Below, in pieces: positions 12,843 to 20,166 of a stretch of 20,311 nt of DNA. The DNA lies in IMG/VR virus record IMGVR_UViG_3300045952_000104, positions 1 to 20,311 of that record, one strand, 5' to 3'. Position numbers and translations under genes: made by a program. The notes beneath the pieces are model-generated. The model ran no database searches. It was given only the letters and a program-made list of their open reading frames with translations, and was not told where the DNA came from. The stretch is from a virus. The stretch's first letter is position 1. The number at the start of each line of letters is the position of its first letter.

Positions 12843-14846
12843 ATGAGTCAGGTCATCAGCATCGACGGGGTCGATCGGGCGAGTGTGATCCGCTACCCGG
12901 GGTCTACCTTCGACTCGAACGCGTGGAACGGGGAGGCGGGGACCGGGACGCTCCTCCTGGAGGACGAGGCGGCGGTCCTCGACTTCCCAGGGCTGAAGAT
13001 CGTCCGGATGACGGAGGACGCGTCCGGCTCGACGAAGCATCTCTATCGGGGACGGGTCATGACGAAGGAGTTCGCGCGCGGCTCCTTCCGGGCGGACGAC
13101 TCCCATCAGAAGGTCGTCAACCTGTCGGACTCGAACTGGGACCTCCGGCGGCTCCGGGTCCATCAATGGAGCCGACCGTCGGAGACCGGGCGGGCGCGCG
13201 TCGTCGCGCTCGCGGCGTACATCCTGAACGGCGCGTCCTCCACGGTGACGAACGCGACGAAGCGGAACTCGACCGTGATCAACGCGACGACCTATGTCCC
13301 GAACACGAACCTCGTCACGATGGACGCTCATGTGTACGACTCGACCGATCCCTACGCGGTGATCGAGGAGTGCGCGCGGGCGGAGGGGAAGACCTTCTTC
13401 GTCTTCGCGGATGTGACGACCGGGAATATGTTCCTCTTCTACGACCTGGGGACCTCGACGGCGATAGCCTCGACGGTCTCGATCACGGACGAGGACCCCG
13501 ACGGCGAGACGACCTTCGCTCCGGCGGAGGACGGCTCCCCCGGAGCCGAGGACCCGACCGAACTCCTGAGCGGCGCGGGGATGGTCTACGGGCAGCAGGA
13601 GACGATCGCGGAGTCTCGACCCGCGATCGCGACGGCGCACGATGTCGCCGAAGACACGATCTACGACTCGGGCGCGGGGAGCGACGCGGCGACGCGGCTC
13701 TCGAACTTCCTCGATGTCCGCGAGGAGGAGGAACTCCGCTACTCCTGCTCGATCGAGGTCCGCGATGATCAGGCCCATCTCATCCAGGCGGGACAGACGA
13801 TCTCCTTCCGGTGGGCGGCGGCGAACGCGCTCACGCCGACGATTCAGCGGATCGTCCGCTGCGCGCCGGAGAAGATCGAGCCGGACCGATACCGGCTCCA
13901 TCTCGAACTCTCCTTCCCTGAGAAGGTCCGGCCCAGGATTCAGAATCACGGGCAGGGGACCGTCTCGATCCGGCGGGTCCTCGCGCAGACGAGCCTCGGG
14001 GCGAACATCAACACGGACCTCGGGACGACCACGATCGTCGAGTCGGAGGGCTACGCTCCTCCGGGCGCGTGGAATACCGGCGTCCCGAACTTCCAGGCCG
14101 ACATCGGCGTCGATCTGACGGGAGCCTCAGGCTCGCCCGTCTGTGATCCGTCGCCTCCGAAGTACCTCTGGTTCGACGAGCGTATCTACTTCGGGGCGAT
14201 CTACACGGTCGCGTCGATCCCGGCGGCGGGGTCCTATGTCGGCCTCCGTCTTACCTTCGAGAGTTCCTGGGACGCATGGTCGGAGGGCATCCACGGCGGG
14301 ATCAACGGACGGGACTCCGATCAACTGGGTCCCGTCCTCGTCGTCGCGCTCTCCGGGGCGACGCTCGTCCCGTCGGACATCTACGGCGGGGGACCGGCGG
14401 TCCTGTCCTATATGGGGGCCAACGGGCCGAACCTCGAACACGAGGTCACGATCCCGTACAACTATGTCAACTGGGGCGGCGGGATGCGCTTCGTCTTCAT
14501 CCCGCTCTTCCGGGTCTTCGTCCATGCCATCTGCGAGGACCTCTACTCGCCGACTGTCGGACAGGGCGGATGTCACATCGGGAACGAGACCTTGAAGCCG
14601 ATCTCCGTAGACTCGATCGGGTGGATCACGAATAGCGTCGTCGGGACGCAGGACGGCTTGAACGGAGCCTTCACCCTGCTCGGCGGATGGGAGGAGATCG
14701 AGTCGGTCTCGATCAACGGCCTCGACTACGGCCTCGACGGGATCAACCTCGACTCGGGATCGCCGAACCTGGAGTTCCTGGGAGGCTTCGCTCCGGTCTC
14801 GACCGATACGGTGATGGTCCGCTACCGGATGAAGACGGCTCCATGA
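12843..14846 (+). CDS. Large tail-tip / baseplate protein
   Basis: The gene begins one base after the tape measure stop. The 667-residue protein has an N-terminal half consistent with a tail hub or distal-tail role: VISIDGVDRASVIRYPGSTF, the LYRGRVMTKEFARG strand pair, WDLRRLRVHQWSRP, and a helical VALAAYILNG. The middle has IQAGQTISFRWAAANALTPT. The C-terminal part, from about residue 370, is strand-rich and Gly/Tyr-rich (YNYVNWGGGMRFVFIPLFRV) and ends in a compact VMVRYRMK module. Immediate position after the tape measure fits the distal-tail or hub proteins of siphoviruses. Exact equivalence cannot be shown here. Its stop overlaps the next start as ATGA. Confidence 0.65.
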   Translation: MSQVISIDGVDRASVIRYPGSTFDSNAWNGEAGTGTLLLEDEAAVLDFPGLKIVRMTEDASGSTKHLYRGRVMTKEFARGSFRADDSHQKVVNLSDSNWDLRRLRVHQWSRPSETGRARVVALAAYILNGASSTVTNATKRNSTVINATTYVPNTNLVTMDAHVYDSTDPYAVIEECARAEGKTFFVFADVTTGNMFLFYDLGTSTAIASTVSITDEDPDGETTFAPAEDGSPGAEDPTELLSGAGMVYGQQETIAESRPAIATAHDVAEDTIYDSGAGSDAATRLSNFLDVREEEELRYSCSIEVRDDQAHLIQAGQTISFRWAAANALTPTIQRIVRCAPEKIEPDRYRLHLELSFPEKVRPRIQNHGQGTVSIRRVLAQTSLGANINTDLGTTTIVESEGYAPPGAWNTGVPNFQADIGVDLTGASGSPVCDPSPPKYLWFDERIYFGAIYTVASIPAAGSYVGLRLTFESSWDAWSEGIHGGINGRDSDQLGPVLVVALSGATLVPSDIYGGGPAVLSYMGANGPNLEHEVTIPYNYVNWGGGMRFVFIPLFRVFVHAICEDLYSPTVGQGGCHIGNETLKPISVDSIGWITNSVVGTQDGLNGAFTLLGGWEEIESVSINGLDYGLDGINLDSGSPNLEFLGGFAPVSTDTVMVRYRMKTAP

Positions 14847-15718
14847 GCGCGCCGCAGATCGACCTCTCGCGACAGGTGAAGATCGGGGAGGACTTCGCGC
14901 TCGCGAAGGAGTCCGGCGGGACCGGGCGCGCGGACGCGGGGACACCCTGGACGATCGTCCAGGTGATCAACCTCTCCGGTTCGTCGGTCGCGCGGGGGAC
15001 GCTCCTGAAGTACGACACGAGTCCGATGGGCGGCGGCGGGAGCGGGACCGGACCGGGGATGGGCGTCACGCCGACGACGGCGGTCTCCGACCGGCCTGTC
15101 GGGATCGCGCTGGAGGACATCGCGAACGGGGCCTCCGGCGATATGGCGATGCTCGGCTCTCCGGTCTATCTGCTCACGACGGGGACGATCAACGACGGGG
15201 ACCTCCTCGTCCCTTCGACGACATCGGGACGCGCGAAGGCGGCGGCGGCGTCCCTGTCGGAGGTCGGCTTCGCGACGGCGCTCTCCGAAGCGAGCGGGAC
15301 CTCGTCTACCTGGGCGGCTCTCGCCGGACCCTATCAGGCGGTCGGCTACTCCTTCTTCCCAGGCTGTATCAACCTGATCGTCGGGGACGGCGTCAATGTC
15401 ATCTCGACCGGCGTCTGCGCGGACCTCCGGTGGCCGTTCGCGGGGACGCTCACGCGATGGACCCTGCTCGCCGACATCGCGGGAGCGATCGTCTTCGACA
15501 TCTGGAAGGACTCCTTCGCGAACTTCCCTCCGGTGATCGCCGACACGATCACGGCGTCCGCGAAGCCGACCCTCACGGCCTCCGACGACGAGGCAGAATC
15601 GACGACCCTCACGGGCTGGACGACGGCCTTCGCGGAGGGCGACATCTTCCGCTTCAATGTGGACTCCGTCGCGACGATCCGGCGAGTGACCCTGGAACTG
15701 AAGTACCTGAGGACCTGA
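14843..15718 (+). CDS. Tail fibre / receptor-binding type minor tail protein
   Basis: Starting at ATG 14843 (ATGA overlap), this 291-residue protein has two parts. Residues about 30-175 form a beta module, IVQVINLSGSSVARGTLLKY then GIALEDIANGASGDMAML and SPVYLLTTGTINDGDLLVPS, like capsid-decoration or fibre-shaft domains with a repeated G-D-x-V pattern. Residues about 180-291 are a distinct C-terminal domain, with STGVCADLRWPFAGTLTRWT, GAIVFDIWKDSFANFPP, DTITASAKPTL and TLTGWTTAFAEGDIFRFNVD. That block is a recurrent C-terminal domain of phage tail fibres, often at the receptor-binding tip. The next gene follows after one base. Confidence 0.7.
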   Translation: MSAPQIDLSRQVKIGEDFALAKESGGTGRADAGTPWTIVQVINLSGSSVARGTLLKYDTSPMGGGGSGTGPGMGVTPTTAVSDRPVGIALEDIANGASGDMAMLGSPVYLLTTGTINDGDLLVPSTTSGRAKAAAASLSEVGFATALSEASGTSSTWAALAGPYQAVGYSFFPGCINLIVGDGVNVISTGVCADLRWPFAGTLTRWTLLADIAGAIVFDIWKDSFANFPPVIADTITASAKPTLTASDDEAESTTLTGWTTAFAEGDIFRFNVDSVATIRRVTLELKYLRT

Positions 15719-15719
15719 G

Positions 15720-16787
15720 ATGGCGCTGAAGTGGTTCGACGGCTTCGACTTCTGGACGGGCGACACGCAACCGTCCGGGGATACGGCGGCGTTCTACGAG
15801 GCCGTCTCCGGCGGGACGCAGGGGTCGCGCTCGACCTCGGCGGTCCGGTTCGGGCTGGCGGGCTGGCGGATGTCCGTGACTTCCGGCGGGAACGCGGGGA
15901 ACCGATGGATACGGAAGACGATCGGCGGGACGGAGGACACGATCATCGTCGGCTTCGCGCTCCGGGTCACGAACAACGACTCGGGGTCGGTCTGTCTCTG
16001 CTCGCTCCAGGAGAACGGGACCCGACACTCCGAACTCTGGATGTCCACGGGGACGACGACCTACAACCTGATCGCGACGCGGGCGGGGACGACGCTCGGG
16101 ACGGCGACGGCGGCGATCACGGACGGGACCTGGATGTATGTCGAGTTCAAGACGACGATCCACGACACGACGGGGACCTTCATCGTCAAGGTCAACGGAG
16201 TCGAGGTCCTGAACCTCTCGTCCCAGGACACACGCAACGGCGGGACCGGCTATGTCGATCAGGTCGCGCTCGGGAACCCGAACGGCAACAACAGCAACCA
16301 CACGATCGACTTCGACGACTGGTATGTCCTGGACGACACCGGCTCCGCTCCGAACAACGACTTCCTCGGCGATGTCCGGGTCGCGGCGCTCCTCCCGAAC
16401 GGCGCGGGGAACTCGACGCAGATGACGGCCTCTGCCGGGTCGAACTACCAGACGGTAGACGAGAACACGCCGAACGGGGACACGGACTATGTCTCGGAGA
16501 CGACAGTCGGCGAGAAGGACACCTACACGATGACGAACCTCCCGACGAACGCGGACGCGGTGTACGGCGTGAAGGAGGCCGTGTACGCGCGGAAGGACGA
16601 CGCCGGGGCGGTGACGCTGCGACAGGTGATCAGGACCGGCGGGACCGACTACGAGGGAGGGGACATCGCGCTCCTCGACTCGTACAAGTTCTTCCAGGCG
16701 ATCCGCGAGCAGAACCCGAACACGACGGCGGCGTGGACGCAGTCGGACATCGACGGGATCGAAGCCGGTCAGAAACTCCAGGCCTAG
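15720..16787 (+). CDS. Concanavalin A / laminin-G-like minor tail protein
   Basis: This 355-residue protein starts one base after the previous stop. Residues about 1-200 have the jelly-roll pattern of Con A-like lectin domains in tail proteins: WFDGFDFWTGD, WIRKTIGGTEDTIIVGFALRV, SELWMSTGTTTYNLIATRAG, GTWMYVEFKTTIHDTTGTFI, VKVNGVEVLNLS and a closing DFDDWYVLDD. Such domains usually bind carbohydrate on the host surface. The rest (about 205-355) holds RVAALLPNGAGNSTQMTASA and a C-terminal RTGGTDYEGGDIALLDSYKF, seen in several phage minor tail proteins after a Con A-like domain. Ligand and copy number are unknown. Confidence 0.7.
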   Translation: MALKWFDGFDFWTGDTQPSGDTAAFYEAVSGGTQGSRSTSAVRFGLAGWRMSVTSGGNAGNRWIRKTIGGTEDTIIVGFALRVTNNDSGSVCLCSLQENGTRHSELWMSTGTTTYNLIATRAGTTLGTATAAITDGTWMYVEFKTTIHDTTGTFIVKVNGVEVLNLSSQDTRNGGTGYVDQVALGNPNGNNSNHTIDFDDWYVLDDTGSAPNNDFLGDVRVAALLPNGAGNSTQMTASAGSNYQTVDENTPNGDTDYVSETTVGEKDTYTMTNLPTNADAVYGVKEAVYARKDDAGAVTLRQVIRTGGTDYEGGDIALLDSYKFFQAIREQNPNTTAAWTQSDIDGIEAGQKLQA

Positions 16788-16790
16788 CAG

Positions 16791-16991
16791 ATGGCCGGGA
16801 GCCGGACCTCTCAGAAGGTCGTCGAGACCCTCTACACTCCCGCGTCTCCGGCGGCTCGGACATCGCAGCGGGTCGTCGAGACGCTCTACACCCCGTCCGG
16901 TCAGGCGGCGCGAACCTCGCACCGGGTCGTCGAGGTCCTCTACAAGCAGACGCCTCCGGCCCAGGGTCCGCAGATCGTCTGGATAGACTAG
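16791..16991 (+). CDS. Small protein of three 18-residue repeats (ARTSQ-VVE-LY type)
   Basis: This 66-residue protein starts three bases after the previous stop and is almost wholly repetitive. Three consecutive 18-residue units begin RTSQKVVETLYTP, RTSQRVVETLYTP and RTSHRVVEVLYKQ, followed by GPQIVWID. A similar A-R-x-S-Q-x-x-V-E-V-L motif recurs in minor tail proteins of actinobacterial phages, sometimes at the end of longer chains. Here it stands alone as a separate gene next to the fibre genes. It could bind or cap another tail-tip protein, one repeat per partner surface. Function is unknown. Confidence 0.65.
   Translation: MAGSRTSQKVVETLYTPASPAARTSQRVVETLYTPSGQAARTSHRVVEVLYKQTPPAQGPQIVWID
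16803..16964 (+). repeat. Three tandem 54-base repeats in the 16791 gene
   Basis: The units start at 16803, 16857 and 16911, each opening with an R-T-S codon series and a GTCGTCGAG core. They are diverged at many positions but keep exact 54-base phasing. Confidence 0.85.
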
Positions 16992-16996
16992 GCCCG

Positions 16997-17098
16997 ATGG
17001 AACTGCTCTCCGGCCTCGAACTGCTCGCGCTCGGACTCCTGATCGGCATCCTTCTCGGGATGTTGTTCGTCCTGATCCTGACCCTCGTCCGACGCTAG
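16997..17098 (+). CDS. Small single-span membrane peptide (33 aa), lysis-associated
   Basis: The frame runs from ATG 16997 to TAG 17096-17098. The 33-residue product is almost entirely a hydrophobic helix (residues about 9-30), with a glycine face, GLLIGILLGML, and a positively charged end, LVRR. This predicts N-outside or N-terminal insertion with a cytoplasmic basic tail. It lies five bases after the repeat protein and ten bases before the endolysin, within the lysis region. The G-x-x-x-G-type spacing favours helix packing in the membrane. A holin, antiholin or pinholin-like partner is plausible; no homology is claimed. Confidence 0.55.
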   Translation: MELLSGLELLALGLLIGILLGMLFVLILTLVRR

Positions 17099-17107
17099 AC
17101 TTCGTTC

Positions 17108-17941
17108 ATGTTCGCGAACCCGCTCCCAGGGCGCATCCAGGCGAAGGAGGAGGCGTGGCGGGGGACGCCGACCTTCCGCGTGACCTCGACCTTCGCTGAT
17201 CATGTTGCGAGCGGCAGGGGTCACGGCGTAGACATCGGGAACGGACGCTGCGGGGATCAGGTCTTCGCGATGGAGGCCGGGGTCGTCTCGGCGAACTTCC
17301 GGGACCCGGGGAACGGCGCGGTCATCGTCCGGGTCCGACACGCGGGCGCGCTCGCGGCCTACGAGTCGGGCTACGCGCATCTCTCGACGACGCTCGTCGG
17401 GGTCGGCGCGGCAGTCCGGCGCGGACAGGCGATCGGGACCGTCGGGATGACAGGCGCGACGGCGTGTCATCTCCATCTCGGGATGAAGAAGAACGGGGTC
17501 GAAGTGGACTCATGGCCGCTGCTCGACCAGAACATCGCGCAGACTGGAGGAGGAGTGGATGTGATCCAGGGGACGAACCCGACGGCGATCGTCAACCGGA
17601 AGACGAGCGTCAAGGGGAACGCGACGAACTTCCGGGCGGACCCTTCGACCGCGAATCCGCAACTGGCGCAGTTCCAGGCGGGCGCGGTCTTCCTCCCTGA
17701 CTTCGGGGTCCAGGGCCAGTCCGTCTCCGGCTCGGCCTTGTGGTACGCGGGCTTCATGCTCGTCAACGGGAAGCAGACGCTCGGCTACTTCCACTCCTCG
17801 ACGGTCGGCGAACTGACGCCGGTCGAGGCGACGGGAGGCTACACGGAGGCCGATGTCGCGAAGGCGAAACTCGACGGCGCGAACGAGCGCGAGGCGGCAT
17901 GGGAGGCGTGGAACACGGCGGCTCAGGGGAACAAGCCGTGA
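17108..17941 (+). CDS. M23-family peptidase endolysin with C-terminal SH3-like domain
   Basis: This 277-residue protein cleaves peptidoglycan cross-links. Residues about 20-140 are a LytM/M23 zinc peptidase: DHVASGRGHGVDIGN with D42 as ligand and H32 or H39 as its histidine partner, YAHLS (H91), and the HxH motif CHLHLG (H121, H123). The first motif departs from the textbook HxGxD spacing, resembling M23 proteins with an H-x6-GG-x-D pattern. Residues about 155-235 (AIVNRKTSVKGNATNFRADP...GFMLVNGKQTLGYFHSST) look like a bacterial SH3 wall-binding domain, followed by a helical tail. There is no signal peptide, so export needs a holin. Holin-like genes lie on both sides. A tail-associated role is less likely. 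Confidence 0.85.
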   Translation: MFANPLPGRIQAKEEAWRGTPTFRVTSTFADHVASGRGHGVDIGNGRCGDQVFAMEAGVVSANFRDPGNGAVIVRVRHAGALAAYESGYAHLSTTLVGVGAAVRRGQAIGTVGMTGATACHLHLGMKKNGVEVDSWPLLDQNIAQTGGGVDVIQGTNPTAIVNRKTSVKGNATNFRADPSTANPQLAQFQAGAVFLPDFGVQGQSVSGSALWYAGFMLVNGKQTLGYFHSSTVGELTPVEATGGYTEADVAKAKLDGANEREAAWEAWNTAAQGNKP

Positions 17942-18315
17942 ACGCGTCGGCGACGACGACGCAGGAGACGAGCCTCGACCGCGTCATCCGCTACGCGGTC
18001 GCGATCATCATCATCGAGTCGCTCCTCTTCTTCCTGTACCTCGCCCTCCTCTCCCTGAACACGGCGGCGCTCTCCGAGTCGGCGGAGGGGATCATCGTCG
18101 GCGGCTTCGTGTCGATCATCTCGATCATCGTGACCTCCCTCTTCCAGGGGATCGCGACCGGAGCGGCGGTCCGACAGGCGGTCCAGGCGACACAAGCGGG
18201 AGCGAACGCGGCGCTCTCGACGCCGGGGATGACGACAACGATCGACGAGGGACCTCCGACCGTCGTCACGACGGGACCGACTCCGGCGGTAGACGAAGGA
18301 TCGCCGACCGGCTAG
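17938..18315 (+). CDS. Two-helix membrane protein, holin candidate
   Basis: This 125-residue protein starts at GTG 17938, overlapping the endolysin stop as GTGA. Two membrane helices are clear: residues about 15-42 (RYAVAIIIIESLLFFLYLAL) and about 50-78 (GIIVGGFVSIISIIVTSLFQ). A short acidic loop, LSESAEG, separates them. The C-terminal 45 residues are a soluble Thr/Pro/Gly-rich tail with acidic groups (TPGMTTTIDEGPP). Two closely spaced helices, small size and endolysin adjacency fit class II-type holins. It is the last gene before the strong terminator at 18359. Confidence 0.75.
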   Translation: MNASATTTQETSLDRVIRYAVAIIIIESLLFFLYLALLSLNTAALSESAEGIIVGGFVSIISIIVTSLFQGIATGAAVRQAVQATQAGANAALSTPGMTTTIDEGPPTVVTTGPTPAVDEGSPTG

Positions 18316-18358
18316 TCTCGGACTGCCATCCGGCGCGGTCTCAGGCTCCGGTCGGCAT

Positions 18359-18400
18359 AGGAGGCCCGTCGGAGGCAGAACTGACGGGCCTCCTTCTCTC
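18359..18400 (+). terminator. Strong hairpin terminator ending the structural-lysis operon
   Basis: AGGAGGCCCGTC (18359-18370) and GACGGGCCTCCT (18383-18394) form a perfect 12-bp stem with a 12-base loop. It is followed by a pyrimidine-rich stretch, TCTCTC, rather than a pure T-run. It lies 43 bases after the holin stop and only a few bases before promoter P2. Confidence 0.85.
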
Positions 18401-18405
18401 ACTCC

Positions 18406-18435
18406 TTGACACCGGATCGCACCAGGGCGTACCAT
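18406..18435 (+). promoter_or_regulatory. Vegetative-type promoter P2 for the downstream operon
   Basis: TTGACA (18406-18411) and TACCAT (18430-18435) are separated by 18 bases. The arrangement matches P1 (TTGACG-N17-TATCAT), so both likely use the host housekeeping sigma factor. Transcription would start near 18442, and the first gene begins at 18500 after an AGAAGGAG ribosome binding site. Its place right after a strong terminator supports a separately controlled operon. Confidence 0.75.
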
Positions 18436-18499
18436 CGGATCGCGTCCCGGGAGACCGGCTCACATGGACCCCGGGGCGCTCTGAAGAAGGAGTTCTGCC

Positions 18500-18625
18500 G
18501 TGTCCTTCCTCCACTCTCTCGCCCGTCGATGGCGGCTGCGAGGCTCCGAGACCTGGGTCCTCGTTCCACCCTACCGGGGACTCTGGAACGAGCCGAACCC
18601 GGCCCGCTGGCTCCGGGTCCGATGA
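18500..18625 (+). CDS. Small hypothetical protein (41 aa), first gene of the P2 operon
   Basis: GTG 18500 follows an excellent AGAAGGAG ribosome binding site (18485-18492) seven bases upstream. The product is basic and Trp-rich (SLARRWRLRGSETWVLVPPY, then WNEPNPARWLRVR). Its stop overlaps the next ATG as ATGA (18622-18625). No domain is recognised. A start farther upstream in a different frame would run through the promoter itself and is rejected. Being first after P2 and well initiated, it is probably real, perhaps an early regulator or host-interaction peptide. Confidence 0.55.
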   Translation: MSFLHSLARRWRLRGSETWVLVPPYRGLWNEPNPARWLRVR

Positions 18626-18834
18626 TCGACCGCTTCCGTCGATGGCTCTACGAGCCGGACGAGGAACTCGCCGAACATCTCCGCGAGCCTCTGACCTTCC
18701 GGACCCTGTCGATCAACTTCCCATCCCGGACGATCACGATCGACGGGACGACGCACACGATCGAGGCCGACTCCGTCGCGATCCCGATCCTCTCGACTGA
18801 GCATCCGGTGATCCCGGGCGGGAGGAGATGGTGA
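18622..18834 (+). CDS. Small hypothetical protein (70 aa)
   Basis: ATG 18622 overlaps the preceding stop. The product starts MIDRFRRWLYEPDEELAEHL, a short amphipathic helix, then has two strand-like segments, FRTLSINFPSRTITIDGTTH and TIEADSVAIPILSTEH, and a basic end. The D-G-T-T-H-T-I-E-A-D turn suggests a small beta-hairpin or OB/RHH-like fold, but nothing is recognisable. Its stop overlaps GTG 18831 of the nuclease gene, so translation is coupled to it. Confidence 0.5.
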   Translation: MIDRFRRWLYEPDEELAEHLREPLTFRTLSINFPSRTITIDGTTHTIEADSVAIPILSTEHPVIPGGRRW

Positions 18835-19604
18835 TCCCGAAGGAGGGCGCGTTCCGGTCTCCGGCTCACGACTACTGGTTCAACGGGGAAGGCCCGCTCC
18901 CAGGCGCGACGCGACCGGCGGGGGAACTGTCGAAGGACGCGGTGATCAACTGGGCGAAGACGGAGGCCGCGCGCTGCGCGATCCAGAACCTCGACATCGT
19001 CGCCGACCTCGTGAAGCGGGGCGGGGAGGAGGCGGCGATCAAGTGGATCGCGGCGCTCCCGGACTACAAGCGGGACAACGCGGCGACACTCGGCTCGTCG
19101 GTTCACACGATGGCCGAACAGATCGCGCGCGGCGGGGAAGTGACGATCGGGGACACGGAGCGTCCGTACATCGAGGCGTATCAGGCCTTCATCGAGGCGG
19201 AGAAGCCGACCTCCGTCAAGGTCGAGCGGATGGTCTTCAACTTCGAGGTCGGCTACGCCGGGACCCTGGATATGCTCTGCCGACTGAAGGACCCGAAGAC
19301 CGGGCGGACGGTCCTGACCCTGCTCGACCTGAAGACGGGCGCGAGCGCGGGCGGCGTGTGGCCGGAGACGCGGCTTCAACTGGCGGCGTACCGCTACGCC
19401 GAGTTCGTCGGCGTCGTCGGAAACCCGCGACGGTTCGCGATGCCGAAGGTCGAGCGGGTCGCGGTCCTCTGGATCAGGCCCGACAAGGTCGCGCAGGGCT
19501 ACCGGCTGATCGACTACCCGATCGACGAGGCCGACTTCGAGGCGTTCAAGGCCGCTCTCGCGATCCATCGCTGGAAGAAGGCCCTCGGAAGGAGTCGCTC
19601 ATGA
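18831..19604 (+). CDS. PD-(D/E)XK nuclease, RecB/Cas4-like exonuclease
   Basis: The 257-residue product carries the nuclease signature in order (numbered from ATG 18828): LGSSVHTMAEQ with H93, GYAGTLDML with D148, LLDLKTG with D167 and K169, and QLAAYRYAEF with Q184 and Y188. This is the RecB-family pattern shared by lambda-exonuclease-type and Cas4-like phage enzymes that resect DNA for recombination or replication. No four-cysteine iron-sulfur cluster is present (only scattered Cys), so it is not a true Cas4, and no CRISPR array is nearby. GTG 18831 overlaps the upstream stop and lies five bases from GGAGG; ATG 18828, two bases from GGAGG, is the alternative start. Confidence 0.8.
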   Translation: MIPKEGAFRSPAHDYWFNGEGPLPGATRPAGELSKDAVINWAKTEAARCAIQNLDIVADLVKRGGEEAAIKWIAALPDYKRDNAATLGSSVHTMAEQIARGGEVTIGDTERPYIEAYQAFIEAEKPTSVKVERMVFNFEVGYAGTLDMLCRLKDPKTGRTVLTLLDLKTGASAGGVWPETRLQLAAYRYAEFVGVVGNPRRFAMPKVERVAVLWIRPDKVAQGYRLIDYPIDEADFEAFKAALAIHRWKKALGRSRS

Positions 19605-20005
19605 ACCCGTCCATCGAGAAGATCACGGAGGGTCTCGACCTCGTGGCCGAAGGACTGGCCGAACTCGCCCACTCCCTCCGGGCGATCGAGGCCGGGTCCA
19701 GGCCTCAGGAGCGACCTCAGATGGAGCAGTCGGCGACGATCGAGGCCTTCGACCGGGGAGCCGTAGACGACGGCTTCAGCGTCCAGGCGACGAGCCGTCG
19801 AGCGCGTCCCGTCTCCGAGGAGGGCGTCGAGTACGGTCACGAGGCCGTCTGTCCGAAGCATCGCATCCCGTACTCCGACAAGGGTCGCGGTCCGTTCTGC
19901 TCCGCGAAGTCGGACGAGCCTCGATGGACGAACGAGAAGGGCTACTGCCAGATCACGCCGAAGTCGGCGGCGGCGTGGCTCGCGCAACACGCGGTCGGGC
20001 CGTGA
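19601..20005 (+). CDS. Putative zinc-binding protein (134 aa), nuclease operon
   Basis: ATG 19601 overlaps the nuclease stop as ATGA. Residues about 1-32 are a coiled-coil-prone helix (SIEKITEGLDLVAEGLAELA). A polar, disordered middle follows. The C-terminal 55 residues hold a likely zinc site: CPKH (C84, H87), FCSAKS (C100) and GYCQITP (C116), ending WLAQHAVGP. I recall a similar C-P-x-H...Y/F-C-x-x-K...Y-C module at the end of phage proteins encoded near exonucleases and single-strand-binding proteins. A DNA-binding partner of the nuclease is a reasonable guess, not shown. Confidence 0.55.
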   Translation: MNPSIEKITEGLDLVAEGLAELAHSLRAIEAGSRPQERPQMEQSATIEAFDRGAVDDGFSVQATSRRARPVSEEGVEYGHEAVCPKHRIPYSDKGRGPFCSAKSDEPRWTNEKGYCQITPKSAAAWLAQHAVGP

Positions 20006-20166
20006 GGATCGAGCGGTGTCTCGTCTGCGGTCGGTTCGTCTGGCCGTGGCAGCGTCAGGGCTGGATCGTCGGCGCGGCTCGATGGCATGGGGAACACCCT
20101 CCGACCGAAGCGGAGCGGATCGCGCTCTACCTGGAAGTCCAGGCGCGCGCTCCGGACGACCGATGA
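20002..20166 (+). CDS. Small C2H2-like zinc protein (54 aa)
   Basis: GTG 20002 overlaps the previous stop as GTGA. The 54-residue protein has CLVC (C6, C9), a Trp-rich middle (VWPWQRQGW) and HGEH (H29, H32), followed by a short helix, PPTEAERIALYLEVQAR. Two cysteines and two histidines spaced this way suggest a single treble-clef-like zinc site. The function is unknown. Its stop overlaps the next ATG. It joins a chain of small cysteine-bearing genes behind the nuclease. Confidence 0.5.
   Translation: MRIERCLVCGRFVWPWQRQGWIVGAARWHGEHPPTEAERIALYLEVQARAPDDR

Noticed and set aside
17108-17941. Tail-associated lysin rather than endolysin
   Set aside because: It lies after the fibre genes, overlaps a holin-like gene, carries an SH3-like wall-binding region and lacks tail domains, although the alternative is not excluded.
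18406-18621. A longer version of the 70-residue gene starting at TTG 18406
   Set aside because: The start would lie inside the -35 box of P2, upstream of the transcription start, and would overlap the well-initiated gene at 18500.
18831-19604. Cas4 of a CRISPR adaptation module
   Set aside because: There is no four-cysteine iron-sulfur site, no cas1 or cas2, and no repeat array. It fits the phage exonuclease group instead.
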